DNA from: an uncultured Ruthenibacterium sp.
GTDB lineage: Bacteria; Bacillota; Clostridia; Oscillospirales; Ruminococcaceae
NCBI GenBank assembly: GCA_910587145.1
Contig: CAJUMH010000030.1
Coordinates: 1-33,962 of the forward strand
Direction: 5' to 3'
Length of the DNA stretch: 33,962 bases
The notes below the pieces were generated by a model that was given only the letters and a program-made list of their open reading frames with translations, was not told where the DNA came from and ran no database searches. The translations under genes and the position numbers were made by a program. Shown in pieces: positions 14,808 through 22,430 of this stretch (position 1 is its first letter; every line of letters begins with the position of its first letter).

Positions 14808-17477
14808 TTACTGTTTCAGCGCGCCGCGCACGATCTGCGGAACAGCCGCCAACGCCTCGTCAACGCGGGCAGCGTCCTTGATGCCGGCCATCGCAAAATC
14901 CGGCTTGCCGCCGCCGTTGCCGCCCGCGCGGGACGCAATTTCCTTTGCCAGCCTGCCGGCGGCCAGGCCGCGCGCCTGCGCCTGCTTGCCCACGGCCACA
15001 GCCAGCGAAAGCTTGCCGCCGGCCTCGCCGATGATCGCAGTAACGGAATCGGGCGCCTTTTCCCGCGCGGTATCGCACATCTTGCGCAGCGCCTCGGCCG
15101 CCGTGCCGCTGAAGAACATGGTATAGATCTTTACGCCTTCCACATCTACGGCATTGTCAAACAGGCCGCTGGCCTTCTGGTTTGCCTGTTCCTGCTTTGC
15201 CGCCTCCAAAGCGCGCTGTACGTTTTTCAGCTCCGCCGTCAATGCGGCCGCGCGCGCGGGCAGATCGTGCACATTGCCCGCCTTCAGCGCGCCGGCCGTC
15301 TGATGCAGCATCTCGGTGCGCTCGTCCAGCAGCCGCAGCACACCGTAGCCCGTGGTGCCCTCAACGCGCCGGATGCCCGCCGCTACGCCGGATTCGGAAA
15401 GGATCTTAAAGCAGCCCAGCTGCGCGGTGTTGGCCGCGTGCGTGCCGCCGCAGAACTCGGTGGAAAAGCCCTCAATGTCCACAACGCGCACAATCTCGCC
15501 GTACTTTTCGCCGAACAGCGCCATCGCGCCCAGCTCCTTTGCCTCCTTCAGCGGCATCTCCTTCACCGTAACAGGCAGCGCCTCGAAAATTTTTGCGTTG
15601 ACAATGCGCTCCACTTCCTTCAGCTCCTGCGGCGTAACGGCATTGAAGTGCGTAAAATCGAAGCGCACACGCTCGTTATCCTCATAGGAACCGGCCTGAT
15701 GCACATGCGCGCCCAGCACCTCGCGCAGCGCCTTTTGCAGCAGATGCGCGCCCGTGTGGTTGCGCATAATGGCCCACCGGCGGTCGCGCTCCACGCAGGC
15801 CAACGCTTCGTCTCCCGTTTGCACCATGCCGTCCAGCAGGGTGCAGGTGTGCACATAGTAGCCCTTCGGCGTCTTTTTGCACGCCGTAACGGAAAGATGC
15901 GCGCCTCCGGCCGTGGTGATCACGCCCGTATCCGCCACCTGACCGCCGCTTTCGGCATAAAACGGCGTGCGGTCCAGCACCACCAAAATGCCCTCTTTTG
16001 CGCCGTCGTCCGTCGCAATGGCATCCGTCCGCTCGTCGCCGTCGGACAACGCGACAATCCTGCCCTGCGCCTCCAGCGTTTCGTATCCCAAAAATTCGGT
16101 TGCGGGCACGTCCAGCGCGCCGAACAGATCGGCCGTCCAGCCGGAGATGTCGCGGCTGCGGCGGTCCTCGCGCGCCTTTTCACGCTGCTTTTGCAGCTCG
16201 GCGCGGAAGCTTTCCTCGTCCACCTCAATGTTCTTTTCCGCGGCGATCTCTTTTGTCAGATCGAGCGGAAACCCGAAGGTATCGTTCAGCCGAAACGCGT
16301 CGATGCCGGCCAGCACACGGCGCTTGCCTTCCAGAGCGGCTTTTTCGATGCCGTCGATCAGATTGGAAAGAATGCTCAGGCCCTGATCGATGGTGCGCGA
16401 GAAGCGCTCTTCCTCGGCCGCGATCGTGCGCTTGATATAGTCGGCATGCTCTATCAGCTCCGGGTACGCGCCGCCGTTCTCGCGAATGACGGTATCGCAA
16501 AGCTCGGCAAGGAACGGGCGCTTTACGCCCAGCATCCGGCCATGCCGTGCGGCGCGGCGCAGCAGACGGCGCAGCACATAGCCGCGCCCCTCGTTCGAGG
16601 GCAAGATCCCGTCGCTCACCATAAACACCGTCGAGCGGATATGATCGGTGACCACGCGAATGGAAACGTCCGTCTCGTGCTGCTGCCCGTAGGTTTTGCC
16701 GGTGATGCGCTCCACATGACTGAGGATATTGTGTACCGTATCCACCTCAAACAGATTACCCACGTTCTGCATCACGCAGGCAAGACGTTCAAGGCCCATT
16801 CCGGTGTCGATGTTCGGGCGTTCGAGCCGGGTATAGCTGCCCTTGCCGTCGGAATCGAACTGGCTGAACACCAGATTCCAAACCTCCATATAGCGGTCGC
16901 AGTCGCAGCCCACCCTGCAATCGGGCTTGCCGCAGCCGTATTCGGGGCCGCGGTCGAAATAGATCTCGCTGCACGGGCCGCACGGGCCGGAACCGTGCTC
17001 CCAGAAGTTATCTTCTTTTCCAAAGCGCACCATGTGCGAAGGATCGATGCCTACCTCCTTTGTCCAGATGTCGTAGGCCTCGTCGTCTTCCTCATAAACA
17101 GAGACATAGAGCAATTCTGCGGGGATCTCCAGCACCTCGGTCAAAAATTCCCATGCCCACGCCGTTGCCTCGCGCTTGAAATAATCCTGAAAGCTGAAGT
17201 TGCCCAGCATTTCAAAAAACGTGCCGTGGCGTGCCGTGATGCCGACACGCTCGATATCCGGCGTGCGAATGCACTTCTGGCAGGTCGTTACACGGTGACG
17301 GGGCGGCTCTTCCTGCCCGAGAAACCATTTTTTCATCGGCGCCATGCCCGAATTGATCAGCAAAAGGCTTTTGTCGCCGTTGGGCACCAGCGGGAAGCTC
17401 TCGAGGCGCAGGTGCTGCTTTCCCTCAAAAAACGAAAGATATTTTTCGCGCAGTTCATTCAGTCCGGTCCATTCCAT
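14808..17477 (-). CDS. alaS: Alanyl-tRNA synthetase
   Basis: 889-aa class II synthetase charging tRNA-Ala. The catalytic domain begins ELREKYLSFFEGKQHLRLESFPLVPNGDKSLL and includes RPNIDTGMGLERL. The editing domain carries the zinc ligands HTGAHLLQ and CGGTH, needed to clear Ser/Gly-tRNA-Ala. The C-terminal DHHA1/C-Ala region ends with GGNGGGKPDFAMAG. Start chosen at ATG 17477 with AAGGAG 10 nt upstream; ATG 17486 in frame is only 1 nt from that site, and a further extension to 17711 covers the low-complexity leader. Expression is governed by the T-box at 17720-17985. Confidence 0.97.
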   Translation of the reverse strand: MEWTGLNELREKYLSFFEGKQHLRLESFPLVPNGDKSLLLINSGMAPMKKWFLGQEEPPRHRVTTCQKCIRTPDIERVGITARHGTFFEMLGNFSFQDYFKREATAWAWEFLTEVLEIPAELLYVSVYEEDDEAYDIWTKEVGIDPSHMVRFGKEDNFWEHGSGPCGPCSEIYFDRGPEYGCGKPDCRVGCDCDRYMEVWNLVFSQFDSDGKGSYTRLERPNIDTGMGLERLACVMQNVGNLFEVDTVHNILSHVERITGKTYGQQHETDVSIRVVTDHIRSTVFMVSDGILPSNEGRGYVLRRLLRRAARHGRMLGVKRPFLAELCDTVIRENGGAYPELIEHADYIKRTIAAEEERFSRTIDQGLSILSNLIDGIEKAALEGKRRVLAGIDAFRLNDTFGFPLDLTKEIAAEKNIEVDEESFRAELQKQREKAREDRRSRDISGWTADLFGALDVPATEFLGYETLEAQGRIVALSDGDERTDAIATDDGAKEGILVVLDRTPFYAESGGQVADTGVITTAGGAHLSVTACKKTPKGYYVHTCTLLDGMVQTGDEALACVERDRRWAIMRNHTGAHLLQKALREVLGAHVHQAGSYEDNERVRFDFTHFNAVTPQELKEVERIVNAKIFEALPVTVKEMPLKEAKELGAMALFGEKYGEIVRVVDIEGFSTEFCGGTHAANTAQLGCFKILSESGVAAGIRRVEGTTGYGVLRLLDERTEMLHQTAGALKAGNVHDLPARAAALTAELKNVQRALEAAKQEQANQKASGLFDNAVDVEGVKIYTMFFSGTAAEALRKMCDTAREKAPDSVTAIIGEAGGKLSLAVAVGKQAQARGLAAGRLAKEIASRAGGNGGGKPDFAMAGIKDAARVDEALAAVPQIVRGALKQ

Positions 17478-17719
17478 AGAATGCATTCTCCTTATTTCAT
17501 TGCTTATAGGCTCCGGGGTCCTTGGAGCTCCGGGGTCTTCGGGGCGCTTGGATCTTTGGAGCTTCGGAGCTCTTGCTTGCGCCGTTAGGCGTTTTGCGGC
17601 TGCAGGGCCGCCCCCCGCGTTCTCCCGCAGAAAAAAATGCGGGTCGCGCTTTTGCCGCGGCCGGCGGCCTGCCGGTTCGATCGGAGCTTTTCTTTTTTTG
17701 CCGGCAGACAAACGGATCT
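17478..17719 (-). other. alaS leader spacer between T-box terminator and start codon
   Basis: About 240 nt of transcribed leader, unusually long after a T-box. It is in frame with alaS and open, reading a basic, Pro-rich low-complexity sequence, but the only start available for the full extension is TTG 17711 and no family resemblance exists. It contains the 17-bp degenerate repeats at 17509-17574. Confidence 0.5.
17509..17574. repeat. 15-17-bp degenerate tandem repeats in the alaS leader
   Basis: Four units: GGCTCCGGGGTCCTT (17509), GGAGCTCCGGGGTCTTC (17524), GGGGCGCTTGGATCTTT (17541), GGAGCTTCGGAGCTCTT (17558). The unit resembles the GGAAGCTTCCGGGAGTTT units in the S1-protein gene. Confidence 0.55.
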
Positions 17720-17985
17720 AAAAAAAGATAGCCCTCGCCCCCAGACAAGGGACGAAGGCCAATTGGCATCCGCGGTACCACCCAAATTGCGCATTTCAAA
17801 GCTGCCGCCCGTAAATACGCCGCTCTTTGCGCGATAACGCCGCACATGCGTCCCGCTCCTCGCGGGAGGCTGTTCGGGTGGCTGTGGAAGGCGAAGCGAA
17901 AGCGTCTCAGCCGTGCGCTTTCTTTCTGTGTGCTTCCCCGGATTCCATTGGCCCGGTCGTAGCCTGTTTGCGTTTGATCGATCCT
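17720..17985 (-). promoter_or_regulatory. T-box riboswitch of alaS
   Basis: The conserved T-box core TGGGTGGTACCGCGG lies at 17784-17770 on the minus strand. It is followed by a GC-rich terminator stem (CCTTCGTCCC with GGGGCGAGGG, wobble pairs) and TTTTTTT ending at 17720. About 200 nt of structured stem I/II/III sequence precedes it, starting a few bases after the perfect promoter. Uncharged tRNA-Ala binding is expected to favour the antiterminator. The amino acid is inferred from alaS; I did not assign the specifier codon. Confidence 0.9.
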
Positions 17986-17990
17986 TTTTT

Positions 17991-18018
17991 ATTATAGAGG
18001 AAATCGCGGAATTGTCAA
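17991..18018 (-). promoter_or_regulatory. Consensus promoter of the alaS T-box transcript
   Basis: -35 TTGACA (18018-18013), 16-bp spacer, -10 TATAAT (17996-17991). Both boxes match consensus perfectly. Confidence 0.9.
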
Positions 18019-18037
18019 GCAATTTTGGCAAAAGCTC

Positions 18038-18066
18038 TTGCGCCGCTTTGCAGAATCCGATATGAT
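18038..18066 (+). promoter_or_regulatory. Probable promoter of the esterase-sda genes
   Basis: -35 TTGCGC (18038-18043), 17-bp spacer, -10 TATGAT (18061-18066), divergent from the alaS promoter with about 20 bp between the two -35 boxes. Confidence 0.5.
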
Positions 18067-18162
18067 GGTATCGTCGGGGTTCATTCAAGCGCCCGCGCAA
18101 AGCCCGCGCTGCCCTGCGCTCACGGATCGGAATCACGGATCAAAGAGAGGAAGGATCACACT

Positions 18163-19002
18163 ATGGCCTATCTGCAATGCTGCTTTTTTGCAAAATCTTT
18201 AATGCGCACCGTTGATGTAACGGTGATCCTGCCCACGGACAAGGTCATGCCCGGGCAGGCGGAGTACGCGCCGCAAAGGCCGCTGAAGACGCTGTATCTG
18301 CTGCACGGCATTTTCGGCAGCTGTCACGATTGGGTAAACGGCACCCGCATTGCCGCGTGGGCGCAGAATCGGGATCTTGCCGTTGTAATGCCCTCGGCAG
18401 AGAACAAATTCTATGTGGATAACCCCCGTTCGGGCGACAATTTTGGAAAATTCATCGGCGAAGATCTGGTGGAATTTACGCGCCGGTCGTTCCCGCTCTC
18501 GCACGCGCGGGAGGATACGTTCATCGGCGGCCTTTCCATGGGCGGCTACGGCGCGATTCGCAACGGCCTTTTCTACAGCGATACCTTCGGCGCGATTGTG
18601 GGCCTTTCCAGCGCGCTCGTTCTGGAAAACGCGGCCCATTCTACCTACGATAACCCCAATATTTTGAGGAACCGGCACTACTTTGAATCCGTTTTCGGCG
18701 ATTTGAACGCGCTGCCCGGCAGCGATATGGATCCTTACGCGCTGGTGCAAAAATGCATCGCCGAGGGCAAAACGCCGCCTAAGATCTATCTTGCCTGCGG
18801 AACGGAGGACGCCGGGATCTTGCCCTGCAACGAGGCCTTCCATGCGTTTCTTCTGGAAAACGGCGTAGAACACACATACGTTACCGCACCCGGCACGCAC
18901 AGCTGGACGTTCTGGGATACATTTATCGAAAAGGCGCTGGATTGGCTGCCGCTCGGCAATACGCAGCAGGGCCTGAGCAGCGGGCATATCGCGGAGGACT
19001 GA
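18163..19002 (+). CDS. Alpha/beta hydrolase, acetyl-esterase (esterase D-like) family
   Basis: 279-aa serine esterase of the esterase D/S-formylglutathione hydrolase-like family (PF00756), related to tributyrin and acetyl-ester hydrolases. Oxyanion segment LYLLHGIFGSCHDW at 45-57, nucleophile Ser125 in GGLSMGGYG, likely acid in ACGTEDAG and His in PGTHSWTFW. No signal peptide, so cytosolic. Start ATG 18163 has GAGGAAGG 8 nt upstream; the longer frame runs back through the promoter. sdaAB starts 3 bp after its stop, so the two are coupled, though the metabolic link to serine is not obvious. Confidence 0.9.
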   Translation: MAYLQCCFFAKSLMRTVDVTVILPTDKVMPGQAEYAPQRPLKTLYLLHGIFGSCHDWVNGTRIAAWAQNRDLAVVMPSAENKFYVDNPRSGDNFGKFIGEDLVEFTRRSFPLSHAREDTFIGGLSMGGYGAIRNGLFYSDTFGAIVGLSSALVLENAAHSTYDNPNILRNRHYFESVFGDLNALPGSDMDPYALVQKCIAEGKTPPKIYLACGTEDAGILPCNEAFHAFLLENGVEHTYVTAPGTHSWTFWDTFIEKALDWLPLGNTQQGLSSGHIAED

Positions 19003-19005
19003 GCG

Positions 19006-19677
19006 GTGCCGCTGAACGTATTTGATATTGTTGGGCCCGTGATGATCGGCCCCTCCAGCTCGCACACGGCGGGCGCGGCGCGCATTGGCCTTGTCGCCCG
19101 CAGGCTGCTGGGCGCGGAGCCGGCCGCGGCAGAGATCCGCCTGCACGGCAGCTTTGCCAAAACGTATCGCGGGCACGGCACAGACAAGGCCCTGGCCGCC
19201 GGCATTCTGGGCATTCAACCGGATGACATGCGCCTGCGCGACAGCCTGACGCTCGCAAAGAGCGCCGGGCTTGCCGTTACGTTCGGCGAGATCGTGCTGG
19301 AGGATGCACACCCCAACACCGCGCTTATTACATTGACAGACCGCCGCGGCCATACCGTCAGTGTGCAGGGCGCGTCTGTCGGCGGCGGAAATATTCTGAT
19401 CACGCGTGTCAACGGCATGGCGGTAGAGATCACGGGCCAGTACCCCACACTGATCGTCCTGCACCGGGACGCGCCCGGCACAATCGCCGCCGTGACGGAG
19501 GAAATGAGCCGGCGCGGTGTCAATATTTGCAATTTTCGCCTTGCGCGGGAGGCAAAAGGCGGCGTTGCCGTGATGACCATCGAAATGGACGGCATCACGG
19601 ACAGCGACGATCTGAACATCTGCGTACAAAAGCTGCCAAACGTGCTTTCCTCCACGCTTCTTGCGCCCATCTCCTGA
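19006..19677 (+). CDS. sdaAB: L-serine ammonia-lyase, iron-sulfur-dependent, beta subunit
   Basis: 223-aa beta subunit of the [4Fe-4S] L-serine dehydratase converting serine to pyruvate and ammonia. The N-terminal SDH-beta domain shows FDIVGPVMIGPSSSHTAGA, GSFAKTYRGHGTDKAL and SVGGGNI; a C-terminal ACT domain (about 145-220, QYPTLIVLHRDAPGTIAAVTEEM split over its strands) probably regulates activity. Start GTG 19006 with GGAGG 8 nt upstream, inside the esterase end. A degraded second copy of part of its 3' end lies just downstream (19709-19773). It pairs with sdaAA, 259 bp further on. Confidence 0.95.
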   Translation: MPLNVFDIVGPVMIGPSSSHTAGAARIGLVARRLLGAEPAAAEIRLHGSFAKTYRGHGTDKALAAGILGIQPDDMRLRDSLTLAKSAGLAVTFGEIVLEDAHPNTALITLTDRRGHTVSVQGASVGGGNILITRVNGMAVEITGQYPTLIVLHRDAPGTIAAVTEEMSRRGVNICNFRLAREAKGGVAVMTIEMDGITDSDDLNICVQKLPNVLSSTLLAPIS

Positions 19678-19708
19678 CTACGAGCCGTATTCCCTTTTCC
19701 TGCAAAAA

Positions 19709-19773
19709 ATGACCGTCGAAATGGACGGCGTCACGGACAGCGGCGATCTGAACAGCTGCGTACAGATACTGCC
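19709..19773 (+). pseudogene. Relic duplicate of the sdaAB 3' end
   Basis: 65 bp matching 19573-19637 at 58 of 65 positions by eye, offset 136 bp. It reads MTVEMDGVTDSGDLNSCVQ against MTIEMDGITDSDDLNICVQ in the intact gene. The offset is not a multiple of 3 and the copy lacks the rest of the gene, so it is a remnant. The frame continues to 19915 with unrelated sequence. Confidence 0.8.
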
Positions 19774-19936
19774 GGCTGTCTGGAGCGGTCGCCGCGGCCG
19801 GAGGGCCTCGTCCCGCAAAGCCCTGCCGCAGGCTGCTCAAATCTTTTTCAAAAGCCCGGAAAAGATGACGCTGAATGGCAGAAAGAGCAGGGCAAAAGGC
19901 AGAAAGGCAACTTAAAACGCGATCAAAGGAGCGCTT

Positions 19937-20866
19937 ATGGAACCGAACTATCATTCTCTTGCCGCGCTGATCGAAGCCGCGCAAAGCAGCGGGCAAACGA
20001 TTTCTGCGCTGGTGCTTGCCCAGCAGGCCGCGCAGATGGAGCAGAGCGAAGCCGAGCTCTACGAAGCCATGCGGCAAAGCTACCTTGTGATGGCAGATTC
20101 CGTGCAGGCGGGCAAAGCGCCGGGCGTTCGCTCGGCCAGCGGCCTTTCCGGCGGAGACGCGTTTCGCATGGAGCGGGCCCGCCAAACCAAAAACGATCTG
20201 TGCGGCGGCGTATTTACCGATGCCCTCATCCGCGCGCTGGCCGTGAGTGAGTGGAACGCCGCCATGGGGCGCATCGTCGCCGCGCCCACCGCCGGCTCGT
20301 GCGGCATTTTGCCCGCCGCCGTACTCTCGGTTCAGGCCGCGCGCAATTTGCCCGAGCGCGCATGTGTGCTTTCGCTTTTTACCGCGTCGGCCGTGGGCAT
20401 GGTAATCGCAGGCAACGCCTCCATCTCCGGCGCGCAGGGCGGCTGTCAGGCCGAATGCGGCAGCGCGGCCGCCATGGCCGCCGCCGCGCTGGTAGAGCTG
20501 TGCGGCGGCACGCCGCCGCAGGTGGGGCACGCCGTCTCCATCGCGCTGGGCAATGTACTGGGCCTTGTGTGCGACCCGGTGGCCGGCCTTGTGGAGATCC
20601 CCTGCATTTACCGCAACGCCTCCGGCGTGGCCGGCGCGCTGGTGGCGGCGCAGCTGGCGCTGGCCGGCGTGCAAAGCCCCATCCCCGCCGACGAGGCCAT
20701 CCTTGCCATGAAGCGCGTGGGAGACGCCATGCCGCAATCGCTGCGCGAAACGGCCGAGGGCGGCCTTGCCGCTACCCCCACCGGACGCCGCCTGCACGAG
20801 TGGGTGTTCGGCGCGCCCCCGCAAAGCCCCTCGTCGCCTTGCCCGCCGGGCTGCGCCTGCCGCTGA
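19937..20866 (+). CDS. sdaAA: L-serine ammonia-lyase, iron-sulfur-dependent, alpha subunit
   Basis: 309-aa catalytic subunit of the serine dehydratase that pairs with SdaAB. It shows the substrate loop APTAGSCGILPA, and cysteines in AGSCG, GCQAECG and VCDPVAG consistent with [4Fe-4S] ligation. The family helix AAAMAAAALVELCGGTP and NASGVAGALVAAQLAL follow. RBS AAAGGAG lies 6 nt before ATG 19937. The last residues (PPQSPSSPCPPGCACR) are a low-complexity extension. The cluster needs, or marks, an oxygen-poor lifestyle. Confidence 0.95.
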   Translation: MEPNYHSLAALIEAAQSSGQTISALVLAQQAAQMEQSEAELYEAMRQSYLVMADSVQAGKAPGVRSASGLSGGDAFRMERARQTKNDLCGGVFTDALIRALAVSEWNAAMGRIVAAPTAGSCGILPAAVLSVQAARNLPERACVLSLFTASAVGMVIAGNASISGAQGGCQAECGSAAAMAAAALVELCGGTPPQVGHAVSIALGNVLGLVCDPVAGLVEIPCIYRNASGVAGALVAAQLALAGVQSPIPADEAILAMKRVGDAMPQSLRETAEGGLAATPTGRRLHEWVFGAPPQSPSSPCPPGCACR

Positions 20867-21054
20867 GGATGGGCCGCCTTTTCCAAAAGGCGCCGTCGGT
20901 CGTGTGCCGTTAAGGAGCTTTGGATATCGTTTACAAAATGTTCGCGTTTCAGGCATCTGCGGTACAAACTGCTTTTTTGCATTTTTTCGCCGTTTCCCTG
21001 CCCCTGCCAGTGTCAAATTTCTGTTTTTTTCATACAATGGGGCAAAGGGGTGTT

Positions 21055-22146
21055 ATGCATATGCAACAGCGGGAACTTGATTTCTTTCTGGGGGCACTTT
21101 CGCCCACAGGCTTCGCAAGCTACTATACGCAGCTTGTCAAGGACGTGAATACGCAATCTCCGGCGCTGCTGAAGGCCGGCCCGGGCTGCGGCAAATCCAC
21201 ACTGCTTCACCGCGTGGCCGAACATCTTGAACAGCTGAAAGAGACGGTGGAATTGATCCACTGCTCGGCAGACCCGGATTCTCTCGACGGCGTGATCTGC
21301 GCAGAGCGTGGGTTTTCAGCCGTGGATGCCACGCCGCCGCACGCGCTGGAACCGGTGTATCCCATTGTGTTTGAGGATATTGTTTCGCTGTACCGAGCGG
21401 TGGACCGGCAAAAGCTGCAGCAGCACCGGGAAGAGCTTGTCGCCCTCTTTCGTCAGCACAAGGCGCTGACAGAGCGCGCCACACGCTATATCACGGCTGC
21501 GGGCAGCCTGCTGCAGGACAGCATGCGAGTGGCGCTTTCCTGTACAAACACCGAAAAAGCCCGCGCCTTTGCCGGAGCGTTGGCGCACCGGTATCTGCCG
21601 CCGGCCGAAGGCGCGGGGCGCGAGGAGGTGCGGCTGCTAAGCGCGCTTACCCCGCGCGGCCTGTGCTTTTACCGCGAGACGATTCCAAAGCTGGCCGATA
21701 CCGTTGTTGTGCTGGACGATGAATACGGCGCCGCCAGCCGCATTCTGCTTTACACGCTGCGCGGCCTTGCACTGGAGCGCGGATACAGCATCATCACCTG
21801 TTACTGCTCCATGAGTCCCTTCGAAAAAATCGAGCATCTTTTTGTCCCTGCCCTGCGGCTTTGCTTTGCCACAGGCAATTCCTGGCATCCTGTCTCTTTG
21901 CCGGGGCAGCGCACCATCCACTGTACGCGCTTTTGCAGCAGGGAGGGCCTGCGGCTGCGCCGCCAGCGCCTGCGCTTTAACAAAAAAGCCGCGCAGGAAC
22001 TTTTTGCACAAGCGGTGTGCGTGCTGCAGGAGGCCAAAGCCTGCCACGACGGCATTGAGGAATTCTACAAGGATGCGACAGACTTTTCCTTTCTGGAAAA
22101 AGCGTACCAATACCTAATCGGCACCATCCGGCAGGATCCCTCCTGA
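21055..22146 (+). CDS. P-loop ATPase resembling PRK06851, second half degenerate
   Basis: About 363-aa cytosolic protein resembling the PRK06851 group of uncharacterised ATPases. The first half has Walker A GPGCGKST (42-49), followed by VELIHCSADPDSLDGVI, typical of the group. The second half repeats the same layout (LSALTPRGLCFYRETIPKL parallels LGALSPTGFASYYTQLVKD), but at the P-loop position it reads VVLDDEYGAASRILL, with no GKS/T, and then TCYCSMSPFEKIEHL. It is thus a tandem-duplicated ATPase with one dead site. Start is ATG 21055 or 21061, both near AAAGGGG. It probably has its own promoter (a weak TGTCAA/TACAAT pair near 21011-21038). Function unknown. Confidence 0.75.
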   Translation: MHMQQRELDFFLGALSPTGFASYYTQLVKDVNTQSPALLKAGPGCGKSTLLHRVAEHLEQLKETVELIHCSADPDSLDGVICAERGFSAVDATPPHALEPVYPIVFEDIVSLYRAVDRQKLQQHREELVALFRQHKALTERATRYITAAGSLLQDSMRVALSCTNTEKARAFAGALAHRYLPPAEGAGREEVRLLSALTPRGLCFYRETIPKLADTVVVLDDEYGAASRILLYTLRGLALERGYSIITCYCSMSPFEKIEHLFVPALRLCFATGNSWHPVSLPGQRTIHCTRFCSREGLRLRRQRLRFNKKAAQELFAQAVCVLQEAKACHDGIEEFYKDATDFSFLEKAYQYLIGTIRQDPS

Positions 22147-22332
22147 CGGGAGAGGCTGTTTCTCAAAAGCATTCCAAAAAACACTCAAACACGCAACGCC
22201 GCCCCGGCGTGCTTTGCAGATCCGCAAAAGGCCGGAGCTGCAAACCGTCGGGGCATTCCGTTTAGATTGCGTTTCTTGCCAGAACGCATCAAAAATGCGC
22301 AAGAATCGCCATGTATTTTCCGCGGTACCCCA
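22147..22332. other. Intergenic region upstream of the MATE gene
   Basis: No gene is supported. A short CGCCG-CCCC-GGCG hairpin near 22190 may end the ATPase transcript, but no real U-tract follows it. Confidence 0.4.
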
Positions 22333-22361
22333 TGGACAAAAATCTTTTTATCCCCTAAAAT
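22333..22361 (+). promoter_or_regulatory. Promoter of the MATE transporter gene
   Basis: -35 TGGACA (22333-22338), 17-bp spacer, -10 TAAAAT (22356-22361). Its position argues against ATG 22377, which would sit at the transcript end. Confidence 0.55.
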
Positions 22362-22430
22362 TGTATTTTTAGAGGTATGCCGTTTTTCAAAAGATTTTCG
22401 GAATATAACAGGAAAGGATTGGATCCACTC

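Noticed and set aside
15267..17588. 773-aa open frame on the plus strand
   Set aside because: Fully antisense to alaS; composition (Arg/His/Ala-rich, no family motif) is the mirror of a GC-rich gene.
17478..17711. N-terminal extension of AlaS
   Set aside because: Would need a TTG start, reads low-complexity basic/Pro sequence, and the good RBS is placed for ATG 17477.
18199..19629. 476-aa minus-strand open frame
   Set aside because: Antisense to the esterase and sdaAB, which have catalytic motifs on the plus strand.
19595..21037. 480-aa minus-strand open frame over sdaAB-sdaAA
   Set aside because: Antisense to clear serine dehydratase genes; Gly/Ala/Arg low-complexity reading and no RBS.
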